DNA of 64,000 nt from Doryteuthis pealeii (lineage: Eukaryota > Mollusca > Cephalopoda > Myopsida > Loliginidae), in contig CM042162.1 of assembly GCA_023376005.1 (NCBI GenBank), forward strand, positions 90,347,758-90,411,757, read 5' to 3'. The notes under the pieces are model-generated. The model had not been told where the DNA came from, did not search any database, and saw only the letters and a program-made list of their open reading frames with translations. Position numbers and translations under genes: made by a program. Positions 11,096-23,270 of this stretch are shown here, in pieces. Position 1 is the first letter of the stretch. Each line of letters begins with the position of its first letter.

Positions 11096-11329
11096 TAAAC
11101 AAAGAAGGTTTTATTTATACAATTGATTCTTTGTTCACAACATTCTCTGCTGTCCATTTGGTTGGTCATTAGCCTTTTAAAACGAATATTAACTGGCTAA
11201 CTTATACATGGATTTTTCTTTTTCGATCTAATTTCCTAATTCAACAAAGATAACATATATTAGATTGACTTTATACTTTTAAGTGATAATCAGTCTCTTA
11301 TATTCAAATCTCTTTCCCATCGCTGTTTC

Positions 11330-12010
11330 TCCATTATATATATATAATATATATTTATATATATATATATATATATAAGTATAGAGGAGAGAGAGGAGAA
11401 AGAGAGAGAGAGGGAGAGAGAAGAGAGAGAGAAACGACTACAAAGATAGATAGATAGATGATAGATTAATAGATAGATAGAAATCAACTTAGATAGAATA
11501 GATAGATAGATAGATAGAAGAACAGACTAACAATAGATAGATAAGATAAGGATAGAGTTGAACCAAGACTAAATAGATAAGATAGATAGATAGAAAGATA
11601 GACCGTAGATAGATTGAGAAAGAGCTACACAATAGATAGGATAGATAGATAGATAGATTGGATAACAGACTACAATAGATAGATAGAATAGATGATAGAT
11701 TGAAACAGACTACAAGTAGATAGATAGATAGATAATAGATGATAGATAGATAGAAACACGATTACGAGATAGATGATGATAGATAGATAGATAGATAGAA
11801 ACAGACTACGATAGATGGATAGATAGATTAGATAGATAGATAGATAGAAAAAAGGGTGACGATAGATAGATAGGATAGAAACAGACTACAATAGATTGAT
11901 AGATAGAAACAGAATTAGCATAGTAGATAGATAGATAGATAGATAGATAGATTGATAGATTAGATAGAATAGAAACAGACTACAATAGATAGATAGATGG
12001 ATAGATAGCA
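11330..12010. repeat. (TA)n, (GA)n and (GATA)n satellite, left arm
   Basis: TA repeat at 11,335-11,376, GA repeat to about 11,430, then GATA repeats interspersed with ACAGACTACAATAGATAG units. Mirror of 51,655-52,260, where the GATA units are uninterrupted. Confidence 0.9.
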
Positions 12011-12296
12011 TCTTAATCATAAAGAGATTTAGAAAATCAATATTTTTTTATCCATTGCTTCTAATGTCACAAAATGTTTTCCCGTATGTCCATAGTCTTG
12101 CTTATTATTCGATATACTGCTGTTATCATACATGTGAGTGGTGTTTTTGGTGGTGCTGTCCACTTAGTTGCGCTACTATTGATTTCAGTTTTTAGAACGT
12201 TTTGCGACCTCAAGCTTTCATCCGACAGAGGTTAGCATTGTTGTGCTTGTAACTTCTATAAAAAAGGCCCAGTATTTGTATGCGCCAAGGGCAAAT

Positions 12297-12380
12297 AAAG
12301 ATGTGGTGTAGTGGTTAGAAGCTAGGCCGAGCAAGACCATTGTTATGCGGGGTTTCAATTAGCACTGTATGCCCATACTT
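12297..12380 (+). mobile_element. tRNA-like SINE head S3, left-arm copy
   Basis: GTGGTGTAGTGGTTAGAAGC (A-box region) and GGGTTTCAATTAGCAC (degraded B box). Mirror of 51,345-51,415 on the minus strand. Confidence 0.5.
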
Positions 12381-12449
12381 TTACCTTGTAAAAACAACTA
12401 AGTTAAGCTTAATAGGTGAATTTATGTCGGCAACCTCATGTGGTTGGGC

Positions 12450-12833
12450 TGCTGTTGATTGGTTGGTGGGTGGTTTGAGCCTTGGTTTTTTACGGCAGTA
12501 TCAACCTTTGTTGGGTTATTTTTATGCGAAGAATTTTTTTGTTTGATTCATTCTTGTCGAATTCAATTTCAATTTTTTTAAATACATTTTTAATCTTTTT
12601 TATCTATTTATCTCATAGTGGATTTGGTTGATATGTTTGGATTTTTACGGGAATTTCAACTCAATTGGGTCATTTTTATGCCGAAGATGTTTTGTGTCTA
12701 ATTCATTCTCGATGGGAACTGCATTTTTTAACACAATCTTTTTTCAAAAATGCATTTTTGTTCTAATTTAACCCATAGAGGGATTTCTAAAGATACTACC
12801 ACTCAGGGTCAGGGTGGACTGGGAGTAAATGGC
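12450..12833 (-). repeat. Repeat C copies, left arm
   Basis: TTTTTACGGCAGTATCAACC and TGGGTTATTTTTATGCGAAG at 12,485-12,535, then a second partial copy from about 12,620 to CTACCACTCAGGGTCAGGG at about 12,797. Mirror of 50,879-51,270. Confidence 0.6.
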
Positions 12834-13158
12834 AGATCATAATGACCTTTAGACCACGCTTTTGTGATCTCGATTCATAAGGCATGTTTTTGCATTTAGA
12901 ACGTCAAAGTCCGTGTTTGTTTTGTTAGGGGTTAGAGTTAAGGTTTAGGGTTAGGGTTGGGTTAGCAGTTAGGGTTTAGGGTTAGGGTTAGGGTTAGAGT
13001 TAAATGGTTAGAGTTAGGGGTTTAGTATTTAATCATTTTTTTAATCTATAAATATTGTCTGTTAACAAACGAACCGGATTTTGATGGTGGGTAAATGAAA
13101 AAACATGTCCTTATGAATCGGATCGCAAAAGGGTGGGCCTAAAGGTCATATGGTCCGG
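12834..13158. mobile_element. Telomere-like MITE, left-arm copy, TSD AATGGC
   Basis: Long terminal inverted repeats flank GTTAGGGTTAGGG-type repeats at about 12,940-13,025. The direct flanks AATGGC (12,828-12,833 and 13,159-13,164) mirror the GCCATT duplication of the right-arm copy at 50,570-50,878. Confidence 0.7.
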
Positions 13159-13164
13159 AATGGC

Positions 13165-13480
13165 CGATAAACAAGTACAGCACTGTTCTCAAGACTCCAC
13201 ATAGACTCTCATCATTACATGGAGCTTAACGTCATATCCCAATGACTCTTAAGGCTTCTGGCCATCGATCTGTTCATGAGACTGGCTCAACCACTAGGAA
13301 CCAGCTCTGAATTGGTGAGGTTCCAGTTCTGAAACTCTGGGATGTTTCGAGCATTCATTCATCGCCATTGCTCCTGGTCCATTCTGACCCAGAGTGGCAG
13401 TACTGTTAGGGTTGATCTTTTGGGTTAAATAGAAAATGCTTTTTATAAAAGAATTGATTCTTCCGTTAAGATTAATTTAT
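13165..13480. repeat. Repeat C inverted pair, left arm
   Basis: GAGCTTAACGTCATATCCC on the minus orientation, then GAGGTTCCAGTTCTGAAAC to GGGTTAAATAGAAAATGC on the plus. Mirror of 50,275-50,563. Confidence 0.55.
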
Positions 13481-13486
13481 TTCAGC

Positions 13487-13489
<3 letters not shown>

Positions 13490-13531
<42 letters not shown>

Positions 13532-13960
13532 CATTAGTTTTCACACCTGCCGTAGCCGGTGTTTCACTTGAGGCTGAGTAACAGCAAGTCTCTCAGGTCT
13601 TCGAGGACTTTTCCTGAGTATGCGATCGATCTAAACCTTGCTGTATTATTATTATCTATTATTATTATTATTATTAATTATTATTATTATTATTATTAGT
13701 TATTATTCCACTCCTTTTGAAGTTTTCACATCAGCGTTAGCTGAATGGGTCGCTTTCATTGGAGTCTGAAGTGACAAGTCAAGTCTTCAAGTCCCCACGA
13801 TCTTTTCGCTAGTATTCTGGCAGATTGCAGTAAAAAAACAGTGCAGTATTCTGGATGGTTCAATCTTCTCTAATGTCAGATTTTCCAATCGCATTTATTA
13901 TTTTTACTACTCCTGTTTGAGTTTTCACATCAGTGTTAGCTGATGGTCTTTCGAGCTGGA
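13490..13960 (-). mobile_element. (TTA)n-tailed 5'-truncated LINE ends, left arm
   Basis: Two short LINE 3' ends (each with the TCAGCGTTAGCTG/GAAGTTTTCACATC block) follow TTA tails at 13,490-13,527 and about 13,645-13,705. Mirror of 49,860-50,245. The TTA arrays are broken by extra bases here. Confidence 0.65.
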
Positions 13961-13982
13961 GTCTGAGTGACGCAAGTCTCCC

Positions 13983-14600
13983 TCACAGGTCTCCAAGAAC
14001 TCTTCTGGGTATTCCTTGGCAGGATTGGCAGCAGGCAGTGTTTCTGAATGGTTTCAATCCTTCCTCTGATGATCCACTTTCCAAGCCCTGTTTCTAATCT
14101 TTGGATGGTTCCAATGTGCACAACCTACAATTGGGTATAGCTTTCACTATCATATTCCTAACTTTTTCAGTTCTCGTGGCAAGAGTCAGAATTTGGTCTT
14201 TTTTTTTCATTTTCCTTAACTTACCTGTGATCTGCTGGCCCTGCAAATCTCACCAGTTGAGCAAGTTCTTCTTTTGTTGTTTATCAACCATCTAGGTTGG
14301 TCTGCTCTTGCTGGGATTAGGTGATCCGTTTTTAATCTCAAAGTCGACCAGAGAATTTCTGTTGCGTTTCGTTCTCAAGAACAGATTTCTGGTTTAACTG
14401 CATATACCATTTTTGTTGTTGGGTGGTGCAGAAATTTAATTTGTTGCATAATTTCTCCAGTGGATTCACCTTCCCAACCAGTGTGATCTAGTTTTTTGTA
14501 TTCTTCGTTGTTGGCTAGTTTGCGCTACAAGGTTTGCAGAGTAGTATTGGGTTAACCAGCTCCTCATCTCTTTACGGCAAAAGTCTACACTGTACTATTC
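13983..14600 (-). pseudogene. R2/NeSL-like LINE C-terminus, frameshifted left-arm copy
   Basis: The mirror image of 49,182-49,775. DNA similarity runs through the whole segment, but the frame is broken several times, so only short pieces such as IIRGRIETIQ translate. Losing an intact frame through small indels in one arm only is part of the case that the left arm is poorly polished sequence. Confidence 0.75.
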
Positions 14601-14715
14601 TGTTGGGTCTTATCTAATTATTATTATTATTATTATTATTATGATTATTTTAGCTGTTTTAACACACCACATTATTAATTATTATTAATTATTTATTATT
14701 AATTATTATTACGAG
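14600..14715. repeat. (TTA)n microsatellite, left arm
   Basis: ATT repeats at 14,620-14,645 and 14,670-14,710. Mirror of 49,096-49,182. Confidence 0.85.
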
Positions 14716-15735
14716 GTAATCATTAACACGAGCGGCCTCTTTATTGGTGAGCCTCATAGTGACATAACAACATTCAGTTGTGAATATAATGGTAGCTGTC
14801 TATTGTGTCTCTACTTATATGCGCTTTAAAACCTATAGTGTTTGTTCAAATTTAAAGGCGACAGTCGAATGTCGAAAACCGCGAAATTCCTAATAAGAGG
14901 GAATCTGAAAACGAACCCCCAGGTTTCTTATTATCAGCTAGAATTGATTTAGCCGGAGTAGTAAATTCAGATGATAGTAATTTTGTTGCGTCGAAGATTC
15001 AGTTCATTTGCCGACGGGCTTTTTCACTGCAGACTCCATGCAACTAGAACTTGATTGAAAGGTTTGCGGACGTCCGACATTTGGCTCGTTACGAAGCTAT
15101 GGGGGGGATAGGGTTGGTAGTGGGGGGTGGGAGGTCAAAGCAGCCCGAAATTCTAAATAAGTAAAAAAAAAAAAAAAAAAGAGGAAAAGGATGGGAGTCC
15201 TATAAGTACACTCGACGAACCGTTCACCTAAAATCTGTGTTCAGACAGTTCCCCATACCTATCTCTAGATACCCGCTAATTATCACGCTGGTCATTTTGA
15301 TCAAAAATCTACTTCAGTGAAATCACCTGATATAAAGATGGTACTGATGTTGGAGATGGGGAAGGGTTGCGCTTCTTGGGTTTTTCTTACCCGCGACTGT
15401 GAGCGAGATAAGGAACGCGTTGGAAGTTTGTTTTGATACATCAATCGCATTGAGCACGACTCGGGCCTTTTAAGTCACGCGAGCAAACGCGACTAGTATG
15501 TTGGTTTCGTCGACCACCATGTGCGAAAATTTCCGTTTGTAAGGGGGGGGGCGTGATGATAGTTTACCCAGGGGCCTAATGCGGGAAAGTTCTGGTTTAT
15601 ACTCAAAGCAACAAGAAAAGAGTATGGACGCATAAAGTGGCGCCTTCGTAGCTGTAAATGGTGCTGTCGTAGGGATGGAAACAAAGTGCACGAAGTTCAA
15701 ATATCCCTGGACGAGATGTTTCATTTCACATCTCT
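14715..15735. other. Left-arm intergenic with SINE S2 head fragment
   Basis: Mirror of 48,121-49,090. Contains poly-A at 15,163-15,180 and, at about 15,610-15,735 on the plus strand, a degraded S2 tRNA-like head. No gene. Confidence 0.5.
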
Positions 15736-15830
15736 CTCTCTCTCTCGTCATCTCTTCGTCTTCACTCTCAGATCTGGTCGTCTCTCTCTCTCTCTCTCTC
15801 TCAGTCTTCTCTCTCTCGTAGCTTTTCCGC
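15735..15830. repeat. (TC)n microsatellite, left arm
   Basis: CT repeats at 15,731-15,744 and 15,780-15,802 with interruptions; mirror of the GA block at 48,045-48,121. Confidence 0.9.
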
Positions 15831-16020
15831 CGCTGGAGAACATTGTCGAGAGTTTGTAATCAGCGTCCATCCCACGGAGGAATCTCCGCTCTTGTAGGGT
15901 TTGAATGCCAAAGGGATCAACGGTATTTTTGTTCTTGTCCGCACACATGAGCTTCCGGTTCTTGTGGTGGGTCCCACGGTTAAGACGAGGACCTTGGCCC
16001 AGGTCCATACAAGTGGGGTA
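15830..16020 (-). repeat. Repeat E, left-arm copy
   Basis: GGCGTCCATCCC-like start, GGGATCAACGG, TTCTTGTGGTGGGTCCCACG and CCATACAAGTGGGGTATGG. Mirror of 47,862-48,035; also related to 19,590-19,880 and 44,342-44,640. Confidence 0.6.
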
Positions 16021-16269
16021 TGGCGATTAAAATACTAGAATCTCTCTTCTCTCTCTAATAACTAAATTAATAAGGGGTGAAATTAATTTTTTAACTGATG
16101 TTAATCCTATGATTTGTTGCTTGACAAAGTTTCAATCCTGTTTGGTGATAAATAATACCTAATGAATATCCGTTTTTGAGTTGCATATGTTCCACTGGCC
16201 TGGAAAAATAAATTGTTTGAATATATATTACAGGGGTGCATTATATTTTTTACTACTTCCTACTATTGG

Positions 16270-16507
16270 TTGCAAACTCTCATCTCTCTCTCGTTGCCAT
16301 CTCTCGGTCTCTCTCCTTCTCGTCGTCTCTCTCATCTGTTCTCCTCACTCGTCTCTCTCTCTCTCCCATTAGTCCATGGCCTCTTTTGGCGAGACTAGCT
16401 TTCAAAACTATTACCTTCGGTCCACAATGGTGATGTCATTCCGTAATATGCCCGATAATCGTCCATCACGTTAGGATTGACAAACGTGTCCCAAAGTACT
16501 CCTTGAA

Positions 16508-16538
<31 letters not shown>

Positions 16539-16680
16539 GTCGTTTCTCTCGCTCTCTTACTCTCTCTCTCTCTATGTATCTGTCTCTCTCGTTACTCTAA
16601 CTCTCCTATATCTTCTATCTATTTCTATAGCCATCTCCCTCGTCTTGTTTTCTTTTGCTTTCTCTTTCTTTAAGCCTGTG
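16270..16680. repeat. Two (TC)n microsatellite blocks, left arm
   Basis: CT-rich blocks at 16,275-16,370 and 16,505-16,670 separated by about 130 bp of unique sequence (CTTTTGGCGAGACTAGC). Mirror of 47,555-47,622 and 47,330-47,427. Confidence 0.9.
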
Positions 16681-18400
16681 TCAGAAGACTAGTCAACATC
16701 TTACTGTTATAATACGCAATTGCTCTGTGTGGTATTAATATGTGGAGAGTGTTCATTTCAATTTTATTTTTCACTTATGAGAGACACAATTGATTAGTGC
16801 CACAATTTAGGTAATCGATTTATTTCTAGTTTAAGACCGAACTTGAACGGACTGAATTTCCCCAGTCGTACTGTCAACTCCGTGCTGACTGAAAGAAAAA
16901 AATACCAAATCAGGGAATAAACCGAATTTAATGAAATTTTAGTGTCATATATTAATGAAGAAAGATATAGAATGTACTAAGTATTTTATTTCAACATCTT
17001 TTACATTTTTTTTCAGATCAGTTACTTTGAACCACGTATCGTTTGAGAATCTGTGTTACGATGGCACCTCAGAGATAGCGTGGTATGATATTGGGTATGA
17101 TACAAATGGAAAAGTTTTTTATAGAGAGAGGAGTGAGGTAGACATGGACAGAGATGCATAACTTTTTCTTTTCTCTTCGTCGCCACCTGATTAGTCTAGA
17201 CTTTTCTATCGTCTCCAGGTCGCCATATTTGACTTCTATTTCTTAGGTATTGGTTTTGTTCCGATTCTTGATTCATTTTTCTTTCTTGGCCGGCTCCGAA
17301 CTAAAGCATGCATCAACCAAGCAACGCCATAACCAGTTCTTTTAAAACACTTAATTTACTTAACTAAGTTTATTTTAATTACTAACTAACAACACAAGCG
17401 CGCATGCGGCTTGAGTCAGCGGGGCAACGGGCCGTCTCCCTGTCCTAGATATCGCTGAAACTGGTAATTATTCAAAAATCACGTGACGTGCGAGCTTCAC
17501 TGGTCAAGTAATTACCGTTCGTAGAATATAAAGGGAACTATCCCTGCAAGAAACACAGGGGGATGCCAATAAATCTAATGCACCAACATAGAGTTATGGC
17601 AACACAGGTAGCCCATTAGGGGGATTTAACCCTCTTCTGGAGAGGCTTAACCTTATTTATTCTATCAGTCCCATCCGAAAGGATAGGCGGTTGTTCTAGA
17701 AGCATTCATAATTTGTACTGCGAAGGCGTATAGGTCCTAACTACCTACTGGCAACTTGGAGATATATTCAGTTTTGTTGGTATAATCGTGTAAATATACA
17801 CATTAATTTGAATTTGAAAACCTCCATTTTTGTAAAAGGTGTTAAAAAAAAAACATTCATTGTAACTAAGACAAATTAAACTTTTTAGATTATAGAAGAA
17901 TCATCAGGGACCCTTCCCCTTCTTCGCGAATCAAATAGTGGCGTTAATATGCCCGTCGCGAATCAAAAACTCTTGAAATCATCATTTGGATAAAAAAAAG
18001 CTTACCTATTTTTCGCATATATATCATGATTATCCCAACTTTTGAGCGAAATAAAGTTATAATTCGACAAGTTGCCAATTTGAATATCTCGAAACATTTC
18101 GTATGGATCCTTTTTTTTTTCCTATCACTATTCCGAGAAACGAAGATAATTTTCAAAATGTGCAATAAATTAACTATTACATAGCAGAAAAACACAACCG
18201 CCCGGTTTATATTTTTATTGGAGTGTAATCGTGTTAAATGCAGAGAAGTTAATTTTTTTAAACTTCTAAGTCTTGAGCAGCTTTCCCGAACGATCATTGC
18301 TGGAGGAGTAGAGATCTTGCGTGCAATTTCGGATAGAGATCTACGATCATGTAAGTCGTAATCGTATATATTTCCGTACTGACAATCTATTAGTTCTATC
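16680..18400. other. Left-arm intergenic, mirror of about 45,720-47,290
   Basis: No gene. Includes ACGTGACGTGCGAG and TATAAAGGGAACTATCCC near 17,480-17,550, then ACACAGGGGGATGCC and GTCCCATCCGAAAGGATAGG (17,555-17,690), discussed at 46,260-46,680. Confidence 0.45.
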
Positions 18401-18914
18401 TCACTCTCTCTCACACTCTCTCTCCTCTCTGCATCTCCTCTATATTACTTAGTAGTATATTGTGAATTATTAATAAATATATTACTAATATTTATATAGC
18501 TTAGTAAATGGGAATTTGCATTATTTTTGTTCGGGGGAAAACTTCGAAAATAAAACATAACGAACAAAAGTAAATAGATTATACACTTTAAATATCACGC
18601 AGGTCTGGTTTTAAAAGAGCAAAAATAATAGAAATGTTGATTCTTTTTCCGAATACATTAAGAAATTAAACCATCAGCATTAAATAACTAACTAATAGTA
18701 TTCTAGCGTCTAACCATTTGTTTTAAATTAAATTCGGATAGTATCCCTTTATAAAAACGGTTACCGAAAATAGGTTATTTACTAAGGTTAAGCTTAAGAT
18801 GTGGCAACGAAGCTAGAAGTATTGGCTCCAAATGAGAAACGAATAAGCGGTTACCAAATAAAGAAGCACATTCCTACTTTTAATAATGGTTAGATACAAA
18901 AATAATAATAAATG

Positions 18915-19215
18915 TGTTATGGAGGCCGCCGTGTCAATGGTTAGAGTCGTAGGAAAGTGGATCGTCAATCAGTTCACATTCCTGGATCGAAGCTGTTAGA
19001 ATTTCACCTGGCGACTAATAGCCCTGTAACGGTATGAAATCCAATTACCCCTCCAAGCTAAAATGGATGAAATAGCAGCAGACTGGACTCTTTAACCATG
19101 GCTAGGTTAACAGTCTAGGAGAAGGAGAAATCTTATTACAAACTTGTTAAGACTCCACTTAAGAAATTGACCTTCGTGTCGCTCCTGCTCGTGCAGAGGG
19201 CTGGTAAAATAGTAT
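18915..19215 (+). mobile_element. SINE S2, left-arm copy
   Basis: Head CAATGGTTAGAGTCGTAGG with a damaged B box, and body CTAATAGCCCTGTAACGG, GGACTCTTTAACCATGGC, AAACTTGTTAAGACTCC and CTGCTCGTGCAGAGGGC. Mirror of 44,945-45,228. Confidence 0.75.
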
Positions 19216-19589
19216 AATAGATGATTAATACGCGCTAGTAGCTACTTACGTGTGTCATGCTTTGTTATCACAACCGATAAATAATACAACCATTCCGTTT
19301 TTGTGTCATCTATGATTTAATACTTGTGTTCCTTAAACGGCTTGTGTCTTCGTTATTATCTTTGTACACCATCTCGAGGTTAAAAATGAGACAGTCCAAA
19401 TTCGTCCCAAGTGAAATGCAAAAATTCTAATCCTGATTATGTGGGGTCGCTTATTCCGCCGAATTCATATTTCTTACTTTTAGATATCGTCACTAAGCCA
19501 TAGAACCAATTCCCGTTTTAATATTTATAAAGAAAGAGAAGAAAAAGGGATAATTTGTCTCATAACTCATTGTAATGGAATGGAACAAG

Positions 19590-19880
19590 GCATCGTTTTA
19601 ACAGTTTGGGCCCACCTCAAAGCCGAAGCCTTAATGGGTGGAAAGAACAAAAATTGCGTTGATCCCGCCCGTCGGCATTCCGGGTCTCAAGGGGGCCCTT
19701 CAGGCGCTGGGCAATAACCCGCAACCCTGCCCTATTAAGAGTCAAGGGGGCAGGTAATTGCCTGGGGGGATTAGCCGCTCTGGGATCGACGCTATTAATT
19801 TGTCTTTAACCTGATCCACTGACCCCCGCCCCCGAGAGACGGAGTATGCAAGGCCAGGAGAACCTAACACAGGGAAGCAG
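19590..19880 (+). repeat. Repeat E, left-arm copy 2
   Basis: GGGCCCACCTCAAAGCCGAAG, AAGAACAAAAATTGCGTTG, GGCGCTGGGCAATAACCC, GGGATCGACGCTATTAATTTG. GC-rich block that could be mistaken for an RNA gene; mirror of 44,342-44,640. Confidence 0.65.
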
Positions 19881-21300
19881 GAAGAAAAGAGAGAAAAGGA
19901 AAATGCTCACACAGAAAGAAGAAAGAGAAATGAAAGGAAAGAAAGAGGAGAAAAGATAGAGAGGGTGTGAGCTGCGAAAGCTGAATAACGCTGATCTGTT
20001 TAGAACAGTTATAAAAAGATGAAAAAGAAGGAAAATAGAGGAGAAAGAAAAAGAATGAGAAAAGTTAAATCAAGAGTTATTATATTCGTTTTACATTCGA
20101 AGTAATTTGCAATACGCTTTTAAGTAGACATATGAACGTTGTAAATAACTAAAATCATCATACTGTGGTATATTCGCCAGTCCTATTATCTATATATTGA
20201 TACAGCTAAGTGCACTACCTATCGTGTGTCACGCCCCGTCCATCACTGCAGTTAAATAGTGGGCCATTCCGTTTTTGAATTTCATAAAATAATGAAATGT
20301 ACGCTGTTCAAAATTCCAATGCCGCTGCATGACCCTCAGAAAAAATATTGGACCATAATCGTTGTATTGTGAAGAAAGAAGGTGTTAACTGCATACTTGT
20401 TCTTTATACCGTGTATTCCATGACAGTTATTTTGTCATATATGAGATACAGAAATTGATTTATTAACTGTTTTTCCTAGTAGCTACACCTGCGCCACCAA
20501 CCATACTCTTTTGCGCTCACCACCGACCCCTATATATACTTTCCATCGCCTCAGGAAGCGGCGTAATCAACTGCTAACTTTGGTAGGACCACTGCTACAA
20601 GATCATTTCTGCCGTAGTTTGCTACTGTATAATTTCTATAGAAATCTCTATCTGTAATAGTTCTTTTGTAATTTATAGAGACTTGAAATTAAGCTTAATA
20701 TCTTTAAAACGTAACTGAACTGACATGTTTTAAAAGCGTTTTCAACATTAATTAAATTTTTGGATTTTCACAATTAGAGAAGCTGATCTGAAGTATTAAA
20801 GTATAAAAAATAATGAATATGTATTAGTGATAGAGTGAATAATAGATCCACTAATTAGGACTGAGCCTATTCTAGGTAGTGGCTGTAGATTCAAAGTCAT
20901 TAATTGAAGACATACAATTACCGACACCTCGTGAAGAACAAAACATTTGATATATATAACGCACATGGAAACGATAAGATAACATAATGTACAGGAGAAA
21001 GAACATGTAATCACATATACATATATTAGGTATAAACAAGTAGCCACAAGACTTAACATATAAATATCTACAGACAATGAACTAAAGGATAGTCAGCTGT
21101 AGCCAAGACTTACAGTAATGGTAAGGGGGGGAGGCAAAGCCCCACCAAGAAGGGGGTAAGATAGGACTGCTAGCCATAGCATTGTTGAAAGTATCTTAGC
21201 CAAAAGCAAGGGAAGTCAGCGTTTCAATGACGCGCTTACTACCAGAGGTCCCCCTATGTGAGAACAACAGCAAACGCAGCGAGAAGCTAACTCTTCCTGC
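19880..21300. other. Left-arm intergenic, mirror of about 42,950-44,330
   Basis: GA-rich to about 20,080, then AT-rich sequence without a supported gene. The 93-codon minus frame at 20,796-21,077 has no family signature, and its mirror is broken. Confidence 0.4.
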
Positions 21301-21560
21301 AAAAAGGAAGAATAATCCCTATAGTGATTAACCTCAAAGCGGGAGTTTAACAGATTTGAATTCAAAGTTTGTCCTTTTTCGGATTGCCTAGATAAGGGTT
21401 AAAGATCCAGTCTGCCCTACTATTTACGCCAGTAGCTGAGGAGACAGTCGTTTGGATTATGACATTCTCCGAAGGCTATTAGCGCTATGTGAACTGTAGC
21501 TTTCGTCCAGATTGAACTCGGATCGACGAAGCCATTTTCCTACTAACTCTAACCATTACC
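21300..21560 (-). mobile_element. SINE S2, left-arm copy 2
   Basis: Mirror of 42,714-42,955: AACCTCAAAGCGGGAGTTTAAC, GGTTAAAGATCCAGTCTGCC, ATTAGCGCTATGTGAAC, TTGAACTCGGATCGACGAAG, then CTAACTCTAACCATTACCCAC. Confidence 0.75.
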
Positions 21561-21979
21561 CACTTGAATTGAACATTTGAACTATTTTTCCTCGAGGAAT
21601 CCATCAGAATTTAATTAAAATTTGAATACTAAAATGAAATTAAGTTAGACACTGATCAAGAGCGAATCGATGTTTTTTTTTTTGTTGTATTATACTCTGA
21701 CAGTCAGTTGGGTTTTTTTTTTTCCCTCCTGCGTATTTGAAGCTTTTTTTATTTTCTCAGTCTTTGCCAGTTGCCACTGTGTGATTTCACGGAATTTCGT
21801 GTAACGGAGTGATTTCCTTTGCTGTCTGATGCGATGACAAAGTGGCTACCACGAACGCAAATCGTGGGTGCCTACTTATTTCAGCGCCATTTAACGTGAT
21901 CGAAGAGAAATGCGTTTTTGGCAAAGGTGGAAACGAGAATGCGGATCACAATGGGGATTACGGCATACCATTTTTGTCA

Positions 21980-22265
21980 GGGGGAGGGAGGGAGGGTAAG
22001 GGGAGGAGGAAGGAGGGAGGAAAAGTGGGGGGAGGGAGGGGAGTAGAAGAAGAAGAAGGGAGAAAAGTGGGGGAGGGAGGAAGAAGGGGAGGAGGGAGGA
22101 AGGGAAAGGAAAAAGTTGGGGGAGGGAGGGGAGTAGAGAAGGAGGCATCGGAGGAAAAGTGGGGGAGGGAGGCAGGAAAGAAGGGAGGGAGGAAGGAAGG
22201 GAGGAAAAGTGGGGGTAGGGAGGGAAGAAGGAAGGAGGGAAATATGGGAGAAGGTGTGGGTGCGG
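21980..22265. repeat. GGGAGG-rich minisatellite with G4 motif, left arm
   Basis: Begins GGGGGAGGGAGGGAGGG at about 21,980, a canonical G-quadruplex pattern, then tandem units containing GGAAAAGTGGGGGAGGGAGG. Mirror of the CCTCCC array at 42,050-42,325. Confidence 0.85.
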
Positions 22266-22299
22266 TTTAGGTGTGGGGATTAATGAATAAGGTTAGAGA

Positions 22300-22775
22300 G
22301 GAATAAGAAAGAAAGAAAGAAAGAAGAAGGAAGAAAAGAAAGAAAGGGGAGGAAGGAAATGTGTAAGGTCCGAAAGAAGAAGGAAAATATACAAAAGAAA
22401 GAAAGAAAACCTGCAGTTTGAATGACAGAAAGATAAGAAGATTTCTGAATAGAGAGAGCCGAAAAGAAAGAGGATAAGGCAATAAATAGATCTACAACAA
22501 AGAGAAAAGAAAGAAGAAAAGAAAGAATAAAGAAAGAAAAAACAAAAGGAACTGCAGTCACAAAAAATAGAAGGGAAATCGGTCAGTTTGAAATAAAAAA
22601 AGGAATATTACAAAAAGAAAGAAAAAAAGAAAGAAAGTAACAAAATAATGAATGAAAGAGAAGGAAGAAGAAATCATACGAAACCGAGAAAAGAAAGAAA
22701 AAAACAATTGGACAATAAAGAAAGAAAAGGAAAAGAAAGAAAAAGAAAGAAAGAAAGACAAGAAAGCAAAGTGTT
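22300..22775. repeat. GAAA polypurine tract, left arm
   Basis: Interrupted GAAA units with inserts such as ACCTGCAGTTTGAATGACAG. Mirror of 41,535-42,020. Confidence 0.9.
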
Positions 22776-23270
22776 ATGCTTACTTTAAATCAATTCTATC
22801 TCCGTATCTTCTCTCTGTGGTTTTGCTTCACCTTATTCGAAAGATTTATGGGAACCGAAGAGAGTTCCGAACTATCCGAGCAGGATTTTCCTCTGACATC
22901 TGGACAGAATTTTTCTGAACGGGTTTTAGATTTGCCTTTTTTAGGGGTTTTTCTTTGGGGTTTTTTTTTCTTTTCTTTTTTTTTTTTCATTTCTTTTCTT
23001 TTTTTTGTTTTTTTTTTTTTTTTTTTTGGCAAAGGTGAGAAATGCTCAATGGGAAATTTCTACTTCGCTGTGTACGTTTTATGCTGAAGGATTACCAGTT
23101 TTGCGAAACATATCAATCTCTACACTAAACGCAAAAGGAAATATTCAACCAAGGAACTTTGCAAGGATAACGTAATTCAAGTTAAATTATACGCGACTCT
23201 TTTGAAGCCCCAGTCCTTGTCCAGATTGATCGGTATTTTTCTTTTTGTCTTTTTTTATTTTAATATTTTA
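22776..23270. other. Left-arm intergenic with poly-T
   Basis: Mirror of 41,090-41,535. T runs at 22,978-23,027. The apparent 88- and 103-codon frames are shadows of low-complexity sequence. Confidence 0.45.

Noticed and set aside
19590..19880. rRNA or structured ncRNA gene in GC-rich blocks
   Set aside because: The block is repeat E, present in at least two loci per arm at differing lengths; no recognisable rRNA motifs.
20796..21077. Small membrane protein on the minus strand
   Set aside because: The counterpart at 43.2-43.4 kb has a different frame; hydrophobicity comes from AT-rich codons.
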